Assembly (NCBI RefSeq): GCF_000317475.1
Contig: NC_019729.1
Coordinates: forward strand, 5,036,501-5,100,500
Length of the DNA: 64,000 nt
Direction of reading: 5' to 3'
Source: Oscillatoria nigro-viridis PCC 7112
GTDB taxonomy: Bacteria; Cyanobacteriota; Cyanobacteriia; Cyanobacteriales; Microcoleaceae
Below are positions 45,474-54,330 of the stretch, one piece after another. How positions within the stretch are numbered: position 1 is the first letter of the stretch; every line of letters starts with the position of its first letter. The notes below the pieces were generated by a model that worked only from the letters and a program-made list of their open reading frames with translations, did not search any database and had not been told where the DNA came from. The translations under genes and the position numbers were made by a program.

Positions 45474-46049
45474 CTATCGGCCTATATTCCGCTTCATTCG
45501 ATCGAGTTCTTCGTCTGCTTCCCAGCGTTGAAACTTTTCTTCTAAAGGGTCTGCAGCCGTAAAACTGCTATAGTTAGAACTCTGATTCCAACCCTTTGTA
45601 TCCCAATTCTGCTCTGTTTTAGTGGTAGTTCGAGTTGCAGCTTCTGCCGCTTTTGCTCGCACTTCTTTTCGCCGTACTTGAATTTGGCGGTACAGTTCTT
45701 TTGCTTTTTCAATCCGTTCTTTGCAGCCTTGCATTTGACCCCAGCGCTGATTTCCCTGACGCAGCAAAGCTGCTTGCCGCTCTTGGGCGGCTTGAGCTAA
45801 ATCGAGCCTTTGAGCAGCTTTAGCTTTGTTGATTCGCTCGTTCCAGCGCTGAATTTCTTGAGCGGCGGAGAGAATTTCGGCTTGCAGTTTTTTCTCTTGT
45901 TTTTGGATATCGAGAATCAACCGCAGAGTGTCTTCTTCTTGTTCCTTCAGTTGTTCTTCTATTGCCTGCAATTCCAGATGGGGATTGCTACGCAAAAATT
46001 CTTCTAATCTGGTTTCTAGAAAGCGGCTGAAATCATCAAATAAGCCCAT
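45474..46049 (-). CDS. TIGR04376-like coiled-coil protein
   Basis: A 191-residue protein: MGLFDDFSRFLETRLEEFLR, then NPHLELQAIEEQLKEQEEDT and a long Gln/Glu/Arg-rich coiled coil to about residue 140. A polar linker follows, and a short conserved tail PLEEKFQRWEADEELDRMKR. This matches my memory of the cyanobacterial TIGR04376 hypothetical family. No membrane segment is present. Its function is unknown. Confidence 0.78.
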   Translation of the reverse strand: MGLFDDFSRFLETRLEEFLRSNPHLELQAIEEQLKEQEEDTLRLILDIQKQEKKLQAEILSAAQEIQRWNERINKAKAAQRLDLAQAAQERQAALLRQGNQRWGQMQGCKERIEKAKELYRQIQVRRKEVRAKAAEAATRTTTKTEQNWDTKGWNQSSNYSSFTAADPLEEKFQRWEADEELDRMKRNIGR

Positions 46050-46506
46050 TTTTTATAATTCCTCAGTCATCAGTTATGAGTCATTAGTCATTGGTCATTA
46101 GTTATTAGTCATTGGTTCTTAGTCACTGGAGATCGATTATCTATCCTTAGTTGTTAGTTATAGCAGAAGAAAGTTTGGTAACGAATTGGGGAAGCGATTT
46201 AACGGATAGAAGGAAGAAGCAATAAGAGCAATGGTTTCAGCAATTAAGAACGTTTTGCAGGTTCCTAGATTATATCATTTCCGGTTACACCGGAACGATG
46301 TTAACTGTTGACGGTTGACTGTTGACGCCGCGAACAGTTAACACTCAACCGTCAACAGTCAACTCGAATTTACTATTCCGATCCTAACGGATTTGATATT
46401 ATAACTGTTTTCACTGCTCGTGAGGTACAGCCCGATCGCTGCCCATTACTGATTACCGATGACCTAACTCATAACTAATGACTAATGACTCATAACTGAT
46501 GACTGA
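46050..46506. other. Intergenic region with short tandem repeats and a MITE
   Basis: 46070-46135 carries ATTAGTCATTGGTC-type repeats. 46272-46399 is the second copy of the palindromic MITE. 46455-46505 has more CATAACTAATGACTAATGAC repeats. No coding signal. Confidence 0.6.
46272..46399. repeat. MITE-like element with nested hairpin, copy 2
   Basis: The ends ATATCATTTCCGGTTACACC and GATCCTAACGGATTTGATAT match copy 1 at 25922-26045. The interior is a different long hairpin made of GTTAAC/GTTGAC heptamers (46300-46326 against 46337-46363, about 24 of 27 paired). So the frame is shared and the core is not. Confidence 0.75.
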
Positions 46507-47730
46507 TTAGAACTTTTGGCCGACAAAAACCGATCGCACATCTCCTCCCTTGCGAATCACTGCTTCTTGATTTTTGATTTCTGCCAGCGTCCAACCGCTA
46601 GCGCCGATGCTTTCCCCCACATAAATTCTGCGGGCTACGCCGTCTACTTCAAACAAAGCAGCCGATCGATCGCCCAACTCCAAAATCCCTACCAGCGTGT
46701 GGGCGGAAGTCGGGGCGCTGCTGACGGCCGGTGCGGATTGCTCGGGCGCGGGCGCCGATTGCTGGGCTGCAGGCGCTGGTGCCGGTTCGGTTTCGCGAGC
46801 CAAAATCTTTGGCTGGGGAGACTCCGAGGGGGAAGGGGAAGCGGCGAGGGGAGAGCGAGTGCCTGCAGCGGCGATCGCACGACCGGAGGCTGGAGCAGCC
46901 GGCGAGGGGGAAACTGCGCTGGTTTGAGGAGCAGCCGGAGCCGCAGCTACCGGAGCAGCCGGAGCCACAGTCACCTGAGCGGGGGGAGGGATGACCACAA
47001 CTTGGGGTGCTGGGGCTCCCGGCTGCGAGGCAGCTTGTTCCAGGGCATTAGCAATGCGGTTGACTGCTGTCGAAAGACCTGCAGTTGCCGGCGGCGCGCC
47101 GGAAATTGGAATGCTCGGCAGAGTCCCTGGGGTGGGGGCTCCGGGAACTCCTGCAAGTTGGGGGTTAGGTTGGGGTGCTTTTTTTTGTTCGATCGCTTCT
47201 AGGGAGCGCTGCACGTATTCGACAAACTGGGTGTCTGGTGCTTTTTTGCCACTTGCTGCGGGTGTCTCTGGTGCGCTTGCCGCGGCGGGCAAGCGCACGA
47301 GTCCCGACCGGCTTGCCAGCCACAACCCCATGACTAGCAGCAGCGACCCACAGGCTGCTCCCAGCAGGATTCTGTCGAAGGATTGTTTGGACTGCTGTTT
47401 TTTGGCTGTTTCTAGGGCGACTTGGCGGGCGATCGCTTCTACGTCTTTTTCGTCCCGCTGCGGCTGGGGGGGTGCCAACTGGGACAAAACTATTTGAGGT
47501 ACCGAGATCGACTTGAGCGCCACGAATTCAGGCTGCACTGGTTCCGATGGCAGTCCGCCGCTACCGTCGAATGCTCGATCGACTCCTTCAAACAGTTCGT
47601 CCATCAACCGATCGGCGTAGGACTCTACTGCCACTGCTTCGGCTGGCACTGTTTCCACCGTCGCCCTCACGGCGATCGGATCTGACGCTGATTCCAAAGA
47701 CATCTGTTCGGCGATTACTTTTTGAGGCAT
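46507..47730 (-). CDS. Membrane-anchored Pro/Ala-rich protein with GspC/PilP-like C-terminus
   Basis: A 407-residue protein. Residues 1-115 are cytoplasmic and acidic, with one membrane helix at about 120-140 (ILLGAACGSLLLVMGLWLAS). A long Pro/Ala/Ser-rich spacer spans about 150-330. A compact C-terminal domain (TLVGILELGDRSAALFEVDG, then GVARRIYVGESIGASGWTLA and VFVGQKF) follows. That end looks like the homology region of type II secretion GspC or pilus PilP. It could span the periplasm to an envelope machine; this is inference. No pilus genes are nearby. Confidence 0.72.
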   Translation of the reverse strand: MPQKVIAEQMSLESASDPIAVRATVETVPAEAVAVESYADRLMDELFEGVDRAFDGSGGLPSEPVQPEFVALKSISVPQIVLSQLAPPQPQRDEKDVEAIARQVALETAKKQQSKQSFDRILLGAACGSLLLVMGLWLASRSGLVRLPAAASAPETPAASGKKAPDTQFVEYVQRSLEAIEQKKAPQPNPQLAGVPGAPTPGTLPSIPISGAPPATAGLSTAVNRIANALEQAASQPGAPAPQVVVIPPPAQVTVAPAAPVAAAPAAPQTSAVSPSPAAPASGRAIAAAGTRSPLAASPSPSESPQPKILARETEPAPAPAAQQSAPAPEQSAPAVSSAPTSAHTLVGILELGDRSAALFEVDGVARRIYVGESIGASGWTLAEIKNQEAVIRKGGDVRSVFVGQKF

Positions 47731-48194
47731 AGTTTTCTCTGATTCGCGCTGCTCGACAACCCTGAGACTGTTAGCTTTTGACTTCTACAGGATAATCTTA
47801 AAATTTACCAATTCCCCTTAATAGGTGAATTGTACCTCACCGCTCACCAAATGTTTAGTCTTTGACAAACTTCTTTGTTATTGTGCCATCACGGCGCTTT
47901 TGGTCTTTGTACCTGAGTGTCTTACTGGTTTTTCATGGGAGATTTAGACTAACTTACACCACAAAAAAAGTTTTTTGTCAAGACCTTCTGGTGCCATGTG
48001 TCAGCGACTGGAAAGGACATATTGCACCCAACTTTGACGCACCTGCTCGATTTAATCAACTTGGCGTCAACTTGGATTGCCCGATCGCGATGAATGTTGC
48101 CATCCAACGTGCGAGCGACATTATTGTTAATATTGACGATCGTACATCATTGGATTTTGGACAAGAATTTTAATCCCAACTCCCCATTTCAGTT
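47731..48194. other. Intergenic region, no supported gene
   Basis: Contains an open frame at 47862-48173 (plus) that starts at TTG, has no ribosome site and no recognisable domain, so I do not call it. No repeats stand out. Confidence 0.45.
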
Positions 48195-49340
48195 TCACGA
48201 TCCGAAAAATACGGTCATGACTATCCCTTGAAAGAGCATAAAAGCTAAGGGGAACATCCAGCGAAACTTTCGCATCATCCCAGAGGTGAAATCAGGATTT
48301 TTGTGATTGTTGAGCAAGAAATGTACGGTGACATTAGCCATGATCGACAAAAAGAAAAAGATATAACAGGTAAATATGTAGGTGTCTAGCAGAGTCAAGT
48401 AAGATAATCTAGGCAAAGCATTAGCAACAGTGAAGTTAAAAGTAATTGCCGTGAGGGTACTGGTCATCCCTACACTCATTTGAGTGGAAAAACCTGCGTT
48501 AGCATCGATCCAAAAAGTCGCCCAAGAAAGCAGCGTAATTAGCAGCAGGGGAATAAAGACTTTAAAGATGTAAAATTGGTAATTTCGCTTGAGTTTTAGC
48601 TCAAAAACGTACCGCGAATAGCTCTTATTTTCTACTTCAAATTTGTTAGTATTGACTGTACTGTTGAATCCGAGAATTTGCCATTCGGATAAAGAAAGGA
48701 AAGAATCTGTACTGTATCCAGTCAACTTGGAATTTGTTTTAAAAACTATACGTTGCTCATCAGAAGACAAAGATTCCAAAACAACCTTAGCTGTTTGCGA
48801 ATCAAAGGGAAACTTTCTCAAATCTAAGTCAGAGGATATAGTGGCGTTAATAAGTTCTAAATAATTGACCGTACCGTCCGGCTGTGCGGTTAATTCCACC
48901 GTGCTTTTTTTGGCTGCTGATTGAGAATTGACAATCGTTAAAGCTGGTTCCCATATTTTTTCGGGACTGTAACGCATTTCCCGATCGCCAACTGCTTTCG
49001 GGTCAAATGCTAGACGCCGGTCTTGCCAAGTTGCGGACAAATAACCGCTGATATCAAAAGTCTCATCTGATTGATTGATGCGACCGAGGTTGGTGAGGTA
49101 GAAACCGACAGCAACTTCTGTTGGCTTGTCAGCGTTGGGAGGAGTTTTGAGGGCAGCTTTGGGAGTTTCTAGGGGCGGTGCTTTCGGGGCTGTGGCTGCG
49201 GTGGTTGACCTTGGTGCGGGTGCGGGGGAATTGGTGGGAGTATTTTGAGCTGCGACTGGGGAATAGGTAAAAAGGGCAGCAGTTAATGCTAAGCTCACCA
49301 GAGCTGAGATTGTCTGAGCTTTCAGTCGATTGTTGTTCAT
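48195..49340 (-). CDS. Pentameric ligand-gated ion channel homologue (Cys-loop superfamily, prokaryotic)
   Basis: A 381-residue protein with a signal peptide (residues 1-31, ending PVAAQ), then a Pro/Thr-rich linker to about 72. The beta-rich ligand-binding domain has the family Pro-loop LDLRKFPFDSQ near 163-172, without Cys, as in bacterial members. The four membrane helices are M1 (about 245-268), M2 (about 273-297, FSTQMSVGMTSTLTAITFNF), M3 (about 303-330) and M4 (352-380). The M2-M3 loop ANALPRLSYLTLLD is conserved. GLIC of Gloeobacter and ELIC belong here. It should form a homopentameric channel; ligand and selectivity are unknown. The linker after the signal is unusually long. Confidence 0.9.
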   Translation of the reverse strand: MNNNRLKAQTISALVSLALTAALFTYSPVAAQNTPTNSPAPAPRSTTAATAPKAPPLETPKAALKTPPNADKPTEVAVGFYLTNLGRINQSDETFDISGYLSATWQDRRLAFDPKAVGDREMRYSPEKIWEPALTIVNSQSAAKKSTVELTAQPDGTVNYLELINATISSDLDLRKFPFDSQTAKVVLESLSSDEQRIVFKTNSKLTGYSTDSFLSLSEWQILGFNSTVNTNKFEVENKSYSRYVFELKLKRNYQFYIFKVFIPLLLITLLSWATFWIDANAGFSTQMSVGMTSTLTAITFNFTVANALPRLSYLTLLDTYIFTCYIFFFLSIMANVTVHFLLNNHKNPDFTSGMMRKFRWMFPLAFMLFQGIVMTVFFGS

Positions 49341-49850
49341 CTGATCGTATTCCTCGGACTAAGATGATTTTTTTTACAGTCGCTGAGCAGAATCGGCAGA
49401 GAAACCGGATTGTTAGCTATGGCGATTGAACTGCAATCAAGCAATTACCGGAATTAACGGGATTTCTACATCTAAGATGGTTTAAGTTAGATGTACTCTG
49501 CTCAAAATTACTGACGAAAATTCCTGATGCTGGATTGGGTTGTTGATTGTTGGCGGTAATTTTTGTAACACTACTGCATTGATTATTTGTACTAGGAGTT
49601 ACGCAGAAATACCAAAGAAACCTGGTTTTTTACTCCTAATTAAAAGATCAAATGCAGTTTTTTTGTCACAAAACCCGGTTTTTGGGTAACTTTTATATAT
49701 CACCGACACAATTTTTTGTCAACAGCCCTGGGGTGCTGTGTATCTTCTTTTCAGATCGATATACTTCCCAAGCTCTTGATCGTTTCTCATTAAATTTGTG
49801 AAGCCATCGAAAACATCTCTTAAAATATTTCCAATTTCAGCAACCCCAAA
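49341..49850. other. Intergenic region with dispersed repeat words
   Basis: No coding signal. The stretch 49615-49690 contains related phrases (GAAACCTGGTTTTT, AAACCCGGTTTTTG) similar to the palindrome AGAAACCGGGTTTCT in the MITE at 42146, so it may be a decayed repeat. Confidence 0.45.
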
Positions 49851-51773
49851 TTAACCCACCCGTTCCGCCAACTCCAACCAGCGTTCAGTCGCCCGATCGA
49901 TCTCCTGCGTCAACTGAGCCAAACGCTCCGATAACTTCTTCATCTCTGCAAACCCGCTCGGAGCATTGTTAGACAAAATCTTCTCAATGTCTTCTTTTTC
50001 AGCTTCCATCTTCGGAATTTGACTTTCTAATTGTTCGTATTCTCGCTTCTCGTTAAAGGAAACTTTTGTAGATTTTTGAGTGGAACTTGTGGATTTTGAA
50101 TTGTGAGATTCAACGGTGCGCGTAAGTTTTTCTTTTTGTTTTTGCCCTGTTATTTCCTTGGCTTCTTCCGCTTTTTTGTAGTCTAAATACACCGAATAAT
50201 TGCCGGGATACAAGCGCAAATTCCCGCCCGGTTCCAAGGCGAAAACCATGTCGATCGTGCGATCGAGAAAATAGCGATCGTGGGACACCACAATCACGCA
50301 GCCGTTAAAATCTTCGAGATAATCCTCCAAAACCGCCAAAGTCTGCACGTCTAAGTCGTTTGTCGGTTCGTCCAAAATCAGCACGTTGGGCGCACTCATC
50401 AGCACTTTCAACAGAAATAACCGGCGCTTTTCCCCGCCAGAAAGTTTGTTAATCGGTGCATACTGTTGGTTCGGTGGAAACAGAAACTTTTCCAACATTT
50501 GAGAAGCGGTAATGATTTCCCCGTCGGCCGTTTGCACCAACTCCGCCACACTTTTCAAGTATTCAATAACCCGCTGGTCTTCGTTCGGCGTCAAATCCTC
50601 TGAATGCTGGTCGAAATAACCGATATGAATGGTTGTACCGATTTCGACAGTACCCGAATCCGGCTGAATGCGTCCGGTGATGATATCCATCAGCGTCGAT
50701 TTTCCCGCACCGTTGCAGCCAATAATTCCAATCCGGTCTTCGGGTGTGAAATTGTAGGTAAAATCTTTAATTAAAGTGCGATCGCCGTAAGCTTTACTGA
50801 TATGCAGTAACTCAATTACCTTCTTACCAATCCGGCGGCCGGCTGTGGCAATTTCGACTTTGCCGTTGGCTGTTTTGAACTCCTGGGATCGCATATCTTT
50901 AATGCGATCGATCCGGGCTTTTTGCTTGGTACTGCGCGCCTTCGGCCCGCGTTTGAGCCATTCCAATTCGCGCCGCAATACACCCGCGTGTTTGCGAACA
51001 CTGCTGGCGGCGGATTCTTCAGCTAAGGCTTTTTTCTCCAAATAATAAGCGTAATTGCCAGCATAATTGTAAAGGTCGCCGCGATCGATCTCCAGGATGC
51101 GATTGGTAACGCGATCGAGAAAATAGCGATCGTGCGTAATCAGCAGCAAAGCACCGCGATAGCCGTTCAAATAGTTCTGCAACCACTCTACAGACAGCGC
51201 ATCCAAGTGGTTTGTCGGTTCATCCATCAGCAACACATCGGGTTCGGACAACAAAGCCGTTGCTAAGGCAATTCGCTTGCGGTAGCCGCCGGACAAGTCG
51301 GCAATTTTCGCATCAAAATCTTGAATTCCCAACTTAGTCAAAATCAATTTAGCCTTGGTTTCCAAATCCCACGCATCCACCTCATCAATGCGTTCAGACA
51401 CTGCAGATAGCCGCGCCATCAACTTGTCTGTATCGCCTTTGCCGTGGGACAATTGATCGGAAATTTCCTCGTATTCTCGCACCAAAGCCATTTGTTCGCC
51501 GCTGTCAGCAAATACTTGCTCTAAAACAGTGTGATTTTCGTCCAAATCCGGCTGTTGGGGGAGATAGACAATTTTAGACCCAGGATTGACCCAGCGATCG
51601 CCAGAGTCGATCGACTCCAAGCCGGCAATCATTTTCAGCAGGGTTGATTTCCCGGAACCGTTAGTGCCGATGAGTCCGACTTTATCGCCTTCATCCAGGC
51701 TGAAACTGGCATCTGTCAAGAGTTCCTTGATGCCGAAGTCTTTTTTGATCGATCGCAGAGTAAAAATAGTCAT
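49851..51773 (-). CDS. ABC-F family ATPase (Uup-like)
   Basis: A 640-residue protein with two nucleotide-binding domains and no membrane helices. NBD1 has GTNGSGKSTLLKM, LSGGYRKRIALA and VLLMDEPTNHLD. NBD2 has GCNGAGKSTLMD, LSGGEKRRLFLL and VLILDEPTNDLD. The linker between them is rich in basic residues (RSTKQKARIDRIKDMRSQEF). The C-terminal coiled coil (KREYEQLESQIPKMEAEKED) is as in Uup. ABC-F proteins act on ribosomes or DNA rather than in transport. It is monocistronic. Confidence 0.93.
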   Translation of the reverse strand: MTIFTLRSIKKDFGIKELLTDASFSLDEGDKVGLIGTNGSGKSTLLKMIAGLESIDSGDRWVNPGSKIVYLPQQPDLDENHTVLEQVFADSGEQMALVREYEEISDQLSHGKGDTDKLMARLSAVSERIDEVDAWDLETKAKLILTKLGIQDFDAKIADLSGGYRKRIALATALLSEPDVLLMDEPTNHLDALSVEWLQNYLNGYRGALLLITHDRYFLDRVTNRILEIDRGDLYNYAGNYAYYLEKKALAEESAASSVRKHAGVLRRELEWLKRGPKARSTKQKARIDRIKDMRSQEFKTANGKVEIATAGRRIGKKVIELLHISKAYGDRTLIKDFTYNFTPEDRIGIIGCNGAGKSTLMDIITGRIQPDSGTVEIGTTIHIGYFDQHSEDLTPNEDQRVIEYLKSVAELVQTADGEIITASQMLEKFLFPPNQQYAPINKLSGGEKRRLFLLKVLMSAPNVLILDEPTNDLDVQTLAVLEDYLEDFNGCVIVVSHDRYFLDRTIDMVFALEPGGNLRLYPGNYSVYLDYKKAEEAKEITGQKQKEKLTRTVESHNSKSTSSTQKSTKVSFNEKREYEQLESQIPKMEAEKEDIEKILSNNAPSGFAEMKKLSERLAQLTQEIDRATERWLELAERVG

Positions 51774-51872
51774 GAGTATAGAAAGTCATTTACCTGACTT
51801 AGTTTAACGCAAGTTCGATCGAGTCCGGCTGCATGGATATGGTCTGTCGTTCCGATGGTAAGTCATTGTCGA

Positions 51873-51978
51873 GCGAGCGATCGAAAACCCAGATAGTTTG
51901 CCCCGCAGCAAAGCAGTGATTTTATGGCGATCCATTCCAAGGCGTTTTGCTGCTTCTATCTGGGTCTATCGATTTGAG
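51873..51978 (-). pseudogene. Remnant of XRE/HigA-like antitoxin gene, fragment 1
   Basis: Read on the minus strand this gives IEAAKRLGMDRHKITALLRG, then KLSGFSIA, the second half of an XRE helix-turn-helix domain. It aligns closely with fragment 2 at 54115-54330, and nucleotide similarity extends through both flanks to GATTTGAG. The frame then decays. No start, stop or toxin partner is present. Confidence 0.7.
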
Positions 51979-52066
51979 ATTTGAGTTTATTTAGCGTCTC
52001 ATAGAGATTGTTTTCGACATTGATAACAGCCAATTATTGAGATATAGCAACTGTATTCAGCAACGG

Positions 52067-53347
52067 TTAGTAACCTGGAAAAAGTAGCGGTACAACTATC
52101 AATAAAATCTGAATTATAACTATTAGCCCCAGCGATAAACATACTGTTATCCCCGATACCCATGTAAATGTTGTCACCCAAGATTCGTGTAAAATCTGAC
52201 TTAAAAACTGAATAAATAAAGCCCAAATAACGGGTACGAAAACCACCCATATATAAGTATTGATGAAAAGCAATAACTTCTTCCAACCATTCCATGATAA
52301 ATCACTTGCTCTTGTTTCATACTCTTTTAATTTCTGCCCTGCGCTGGACAATTTAGATTTGTCTAAAGTTTTATTAATCGCATTAAGTAGATCGTCACGA
52401 AACGGCGTCTTTTCCAGAACTGCCATAGCATACTTTTCTGTTGGCTCGTTGCCAGTTACATATGTCTTTTTTGATGAGTTGTTTGGGTAGATAGTGTATC
52501 CCAAATTTTCGTATGGTTGTCTAAATGGTTGTCCTTGTTGATCGACTCTTCTGTTAAAAATATTCCACCAAGGTTGGTCGCTACGTTCTCCTTTAACTCC
52601 CTCTCTAAGGATACTCCCCACAATAAGTGCATCACTAGCAAATGCCTGTACTGTGTTGTCCTTTAGATCAGTTAAACCCTCAGCGCCACTATCAGAAGTA
52701 GCAATTTTAGATTGATTAATATCCTTTATACTCTGCAATACTTTTAAGGTTGTAGATTCTTTAACTACACTAATTGTAATCTTATTTAGCCCGCGAGCTC
52801 CTGAATTCAACTCCTCAGCCAATTCTTCTTTTAATAGAATCTTCACACCTGTTTCATAGAAAGGCTCAGAAAATTTAATACCTTGACCAGTTGGAAGCTC
52901 ACCAGATGATATTGAATTTGGACCGCATTCAATATCAATTATACGTCTTTTCAAGCCATCATATCTAGGTGCAACGACTCCTTTATGTTGATTCACAATA
53001 GGAATATATATAACTTTGATTTGTTGACCATTACTAGCTAACTCCTTCTGTAGCTCTTTACCAAAAGTGCCGCAAAACCCTTCAGCAGAATTTGGTTTAT
53101 GAATTTTATTTTCATAAAAAAGTCTAACAAAATTATTTTCAGGCAAAAATTGAGTAAAAAAATTTACATTAATCTTATTTCCGATCGGGTAAACAGAAGT
53201 CCTAACTCCCAGTTTGAGGGTATTAGGTAACTGAGTTGGCGAAGTTTGCGAAACAGCAGGAACATAACTCAAAATACAAGCAAGACACGCTAAAGCCAAA
53301 ATTATCCCAAGTCGAAAATTTTTGACAACCGCAAGTACAGAACTCAT
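52067..53347 (-). CDS. Periplasmic solute-binding domain fused to C-terminal membrane helices
   Basis: A protein of about 426 residues. A signal peptide (LGIILALACLACILSYVPAV) is followed by a bacterial solute-binding family 3-like domain (LKLGVRTSVYPIGNKI, GKELQKELASNGQQIKVIY, IDIECGPNSISSGEL, KFSEPFYETGVKILLKEEL). The C-terminal 75 residues contain two hydrophobic segments (LLLFINTYIWVVFVPVIWAL and VCLSLGLIVIIQILLIVVPL). Ordinary transport receptors lack such a tail. It may be an ion-channel-like or sensory receptor. An in-frame ATG at 53401 is possible; ATG 53347 gives a normal signal peptide. Confidence 0.75.
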   Translation of the reverse strand: MSSVLAVVKNFRLGIILALACLACILSYVPAVSQTSPTQLPNTLKLGVRTSVYPIGNKINVNFFTQFLPENNFVRLFYENKIHKPNSAEGFCGTFGKELQKELASNGQQIKVIYIPIVNQHKGVVAPRYDGLKRRIIDIECGPNSISSGELPTGQGIKFSEPFYETGVKILLKEELAEELNSGARGLNKITISVVKESTTLKVLQSIKDINQSKIATSDSGAEGLTDLKDNTVQAFASDALIVGSILREGVKGERSDQPWWNIFNRRVDQQGQPFRQPYENLGYTIYPNNSSKKTYVTGNEPTEKYAMAVLEKTPFRDDLLNAINKTLDKSKLSSAGQKLKEYETRASDLSWNGWKKLLLFINTYIWVVFVPVIWALFIQFLSQILHESWVTTFTWVSGITVCLSLGLIVIIQILLIVVPLLFPGY

Positions 53348-53401
53348 AACAGGAGAGAATCCACCTCTAATGTGGACGATAATCTGCATTAGTGCGTTCA
53401 T

Positions 53402-54114
53402 AAAATTGTGTTATTCCCAAAATAAGTGTTACTTAGATGACGATCTACTTGATTAGGTAGCGTCTCAGTCATTGCAAGGCAATTTACGTAGTAGAAAAGA
53501 CAGACGGATTCAAAGCTGTTGATACAGCATCTGCTGCCGGAGTGATATCTGACAGCTTTTTCGTGCGTTGTCAGTAGTTATTCAACTACTATTACAATTG
53601 GATACACCGCTCTATTACATTATTCCGTACAAAACTCTAAATTAGATTCTGACGATCGCACGGAGCCGTTTAACTTCTAATTCACAACACAGTCGCCGCC
53701 GGATAAACTCACAATGAACCGCAAAAACACAGTTTTATTAGTAACATGAGTTTCAAGAATCAGATGCCCGCATTTGGGAATTATTTAGAGTAGATCGAAC
53801 ACAATAAACCATGCTTAAAAATACAATAACACAAATATCTAAAAAGCTGCTGGGCGGCGATCGAACCGCAATCCGGATGATTTACCCTCGATAATTCGGA
53901 TATTTAAATCGCTACTTGACAAACAAAATTAGCCTTTCTATAGTAATAGATAAAGGGAGTATTCAAGCCGGATTTACGATCGCAGCAGGCTTGACGATCG
54001 CTCTTAACCACTTATTTTTCGCGACAGTGGCATTTTTTATTGTGCTTCGCCAGTGCGATCGCTATCTCTGCGATGCTTTTAAAACTAGGATAGGAAACCC
54101 TCGCTAGATCGCAC
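53402..54114. other. Intergenic region, decayed sequence
   Basis: About 710 bases with no supported gene. An open frame at 53916-54107 has a hydrophobic stretch but no ribosome site or family, and I leave it out. It separates the solute-binding gene from the second antitoxin remnant. Confidence 0.45.
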
Positions 54115-54330
54115 CTAAATAGCAATCACTCTTGTCTTAGCGTCTGAATCAGATTCAGGTTTGGCAATTACCCGAATCTCCACATCACTACCAAGGGCGT
54201 TTAAGAACCGGAACAGGCGATCGATTGAAAACTCAGATAGTTTCCCACGCAGCAAATCAGTGATTTTAGGGCGATCGGTTCTCAGACGTTTTGCTGCTTC
54301 GAGCGGGATAAATTGATTTGAGGTTTGATA
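54115..54330 (-). pseudogene. XRE/HigA-like antitoxin gene, 3' part, cut by IS630
   Basis: On the minus strand the frame reads TSNQFIPLEAAKRLRTDRPK, ITDLLRGKLSEFSIDRLFRF, LNALGSDVEIRVIAKPESDS and DAKTRVIAI, ending at TAG 54115-54117. This is the typical C-terminal two-thirds of HigA-like antitoxins (helix-turn-helix, then FLNALG-DVEI). The 5' end is missing exactly where the IS630 copy begins at 54331. I could not find the missing part or a HigB toxin beyond the element. Confidence 0.8.

Noticed and set aside
46516..47202. Long plus-strand frame of 228 codons
   Set aside because: It is antisense to the Pro/Ala-rich spacer of the gene at 46507-47730; GC-rich biased codons there keep the opposite strand open. 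The protein is Arg/Gly/Ser-rich without structure.
47862..48173. Plus-strand frame of 103 codons before the channel gene
   Set aside because: TTG start, no ribosome site, no family; overlaps nothing conserved. Left as non-coding.
53916..54107. Plus-strand frame with a hydrophobic stretch
   Set aside because: Short, TTG start, no ribosome site, in a region of decayed antitoxin and IS sequence.
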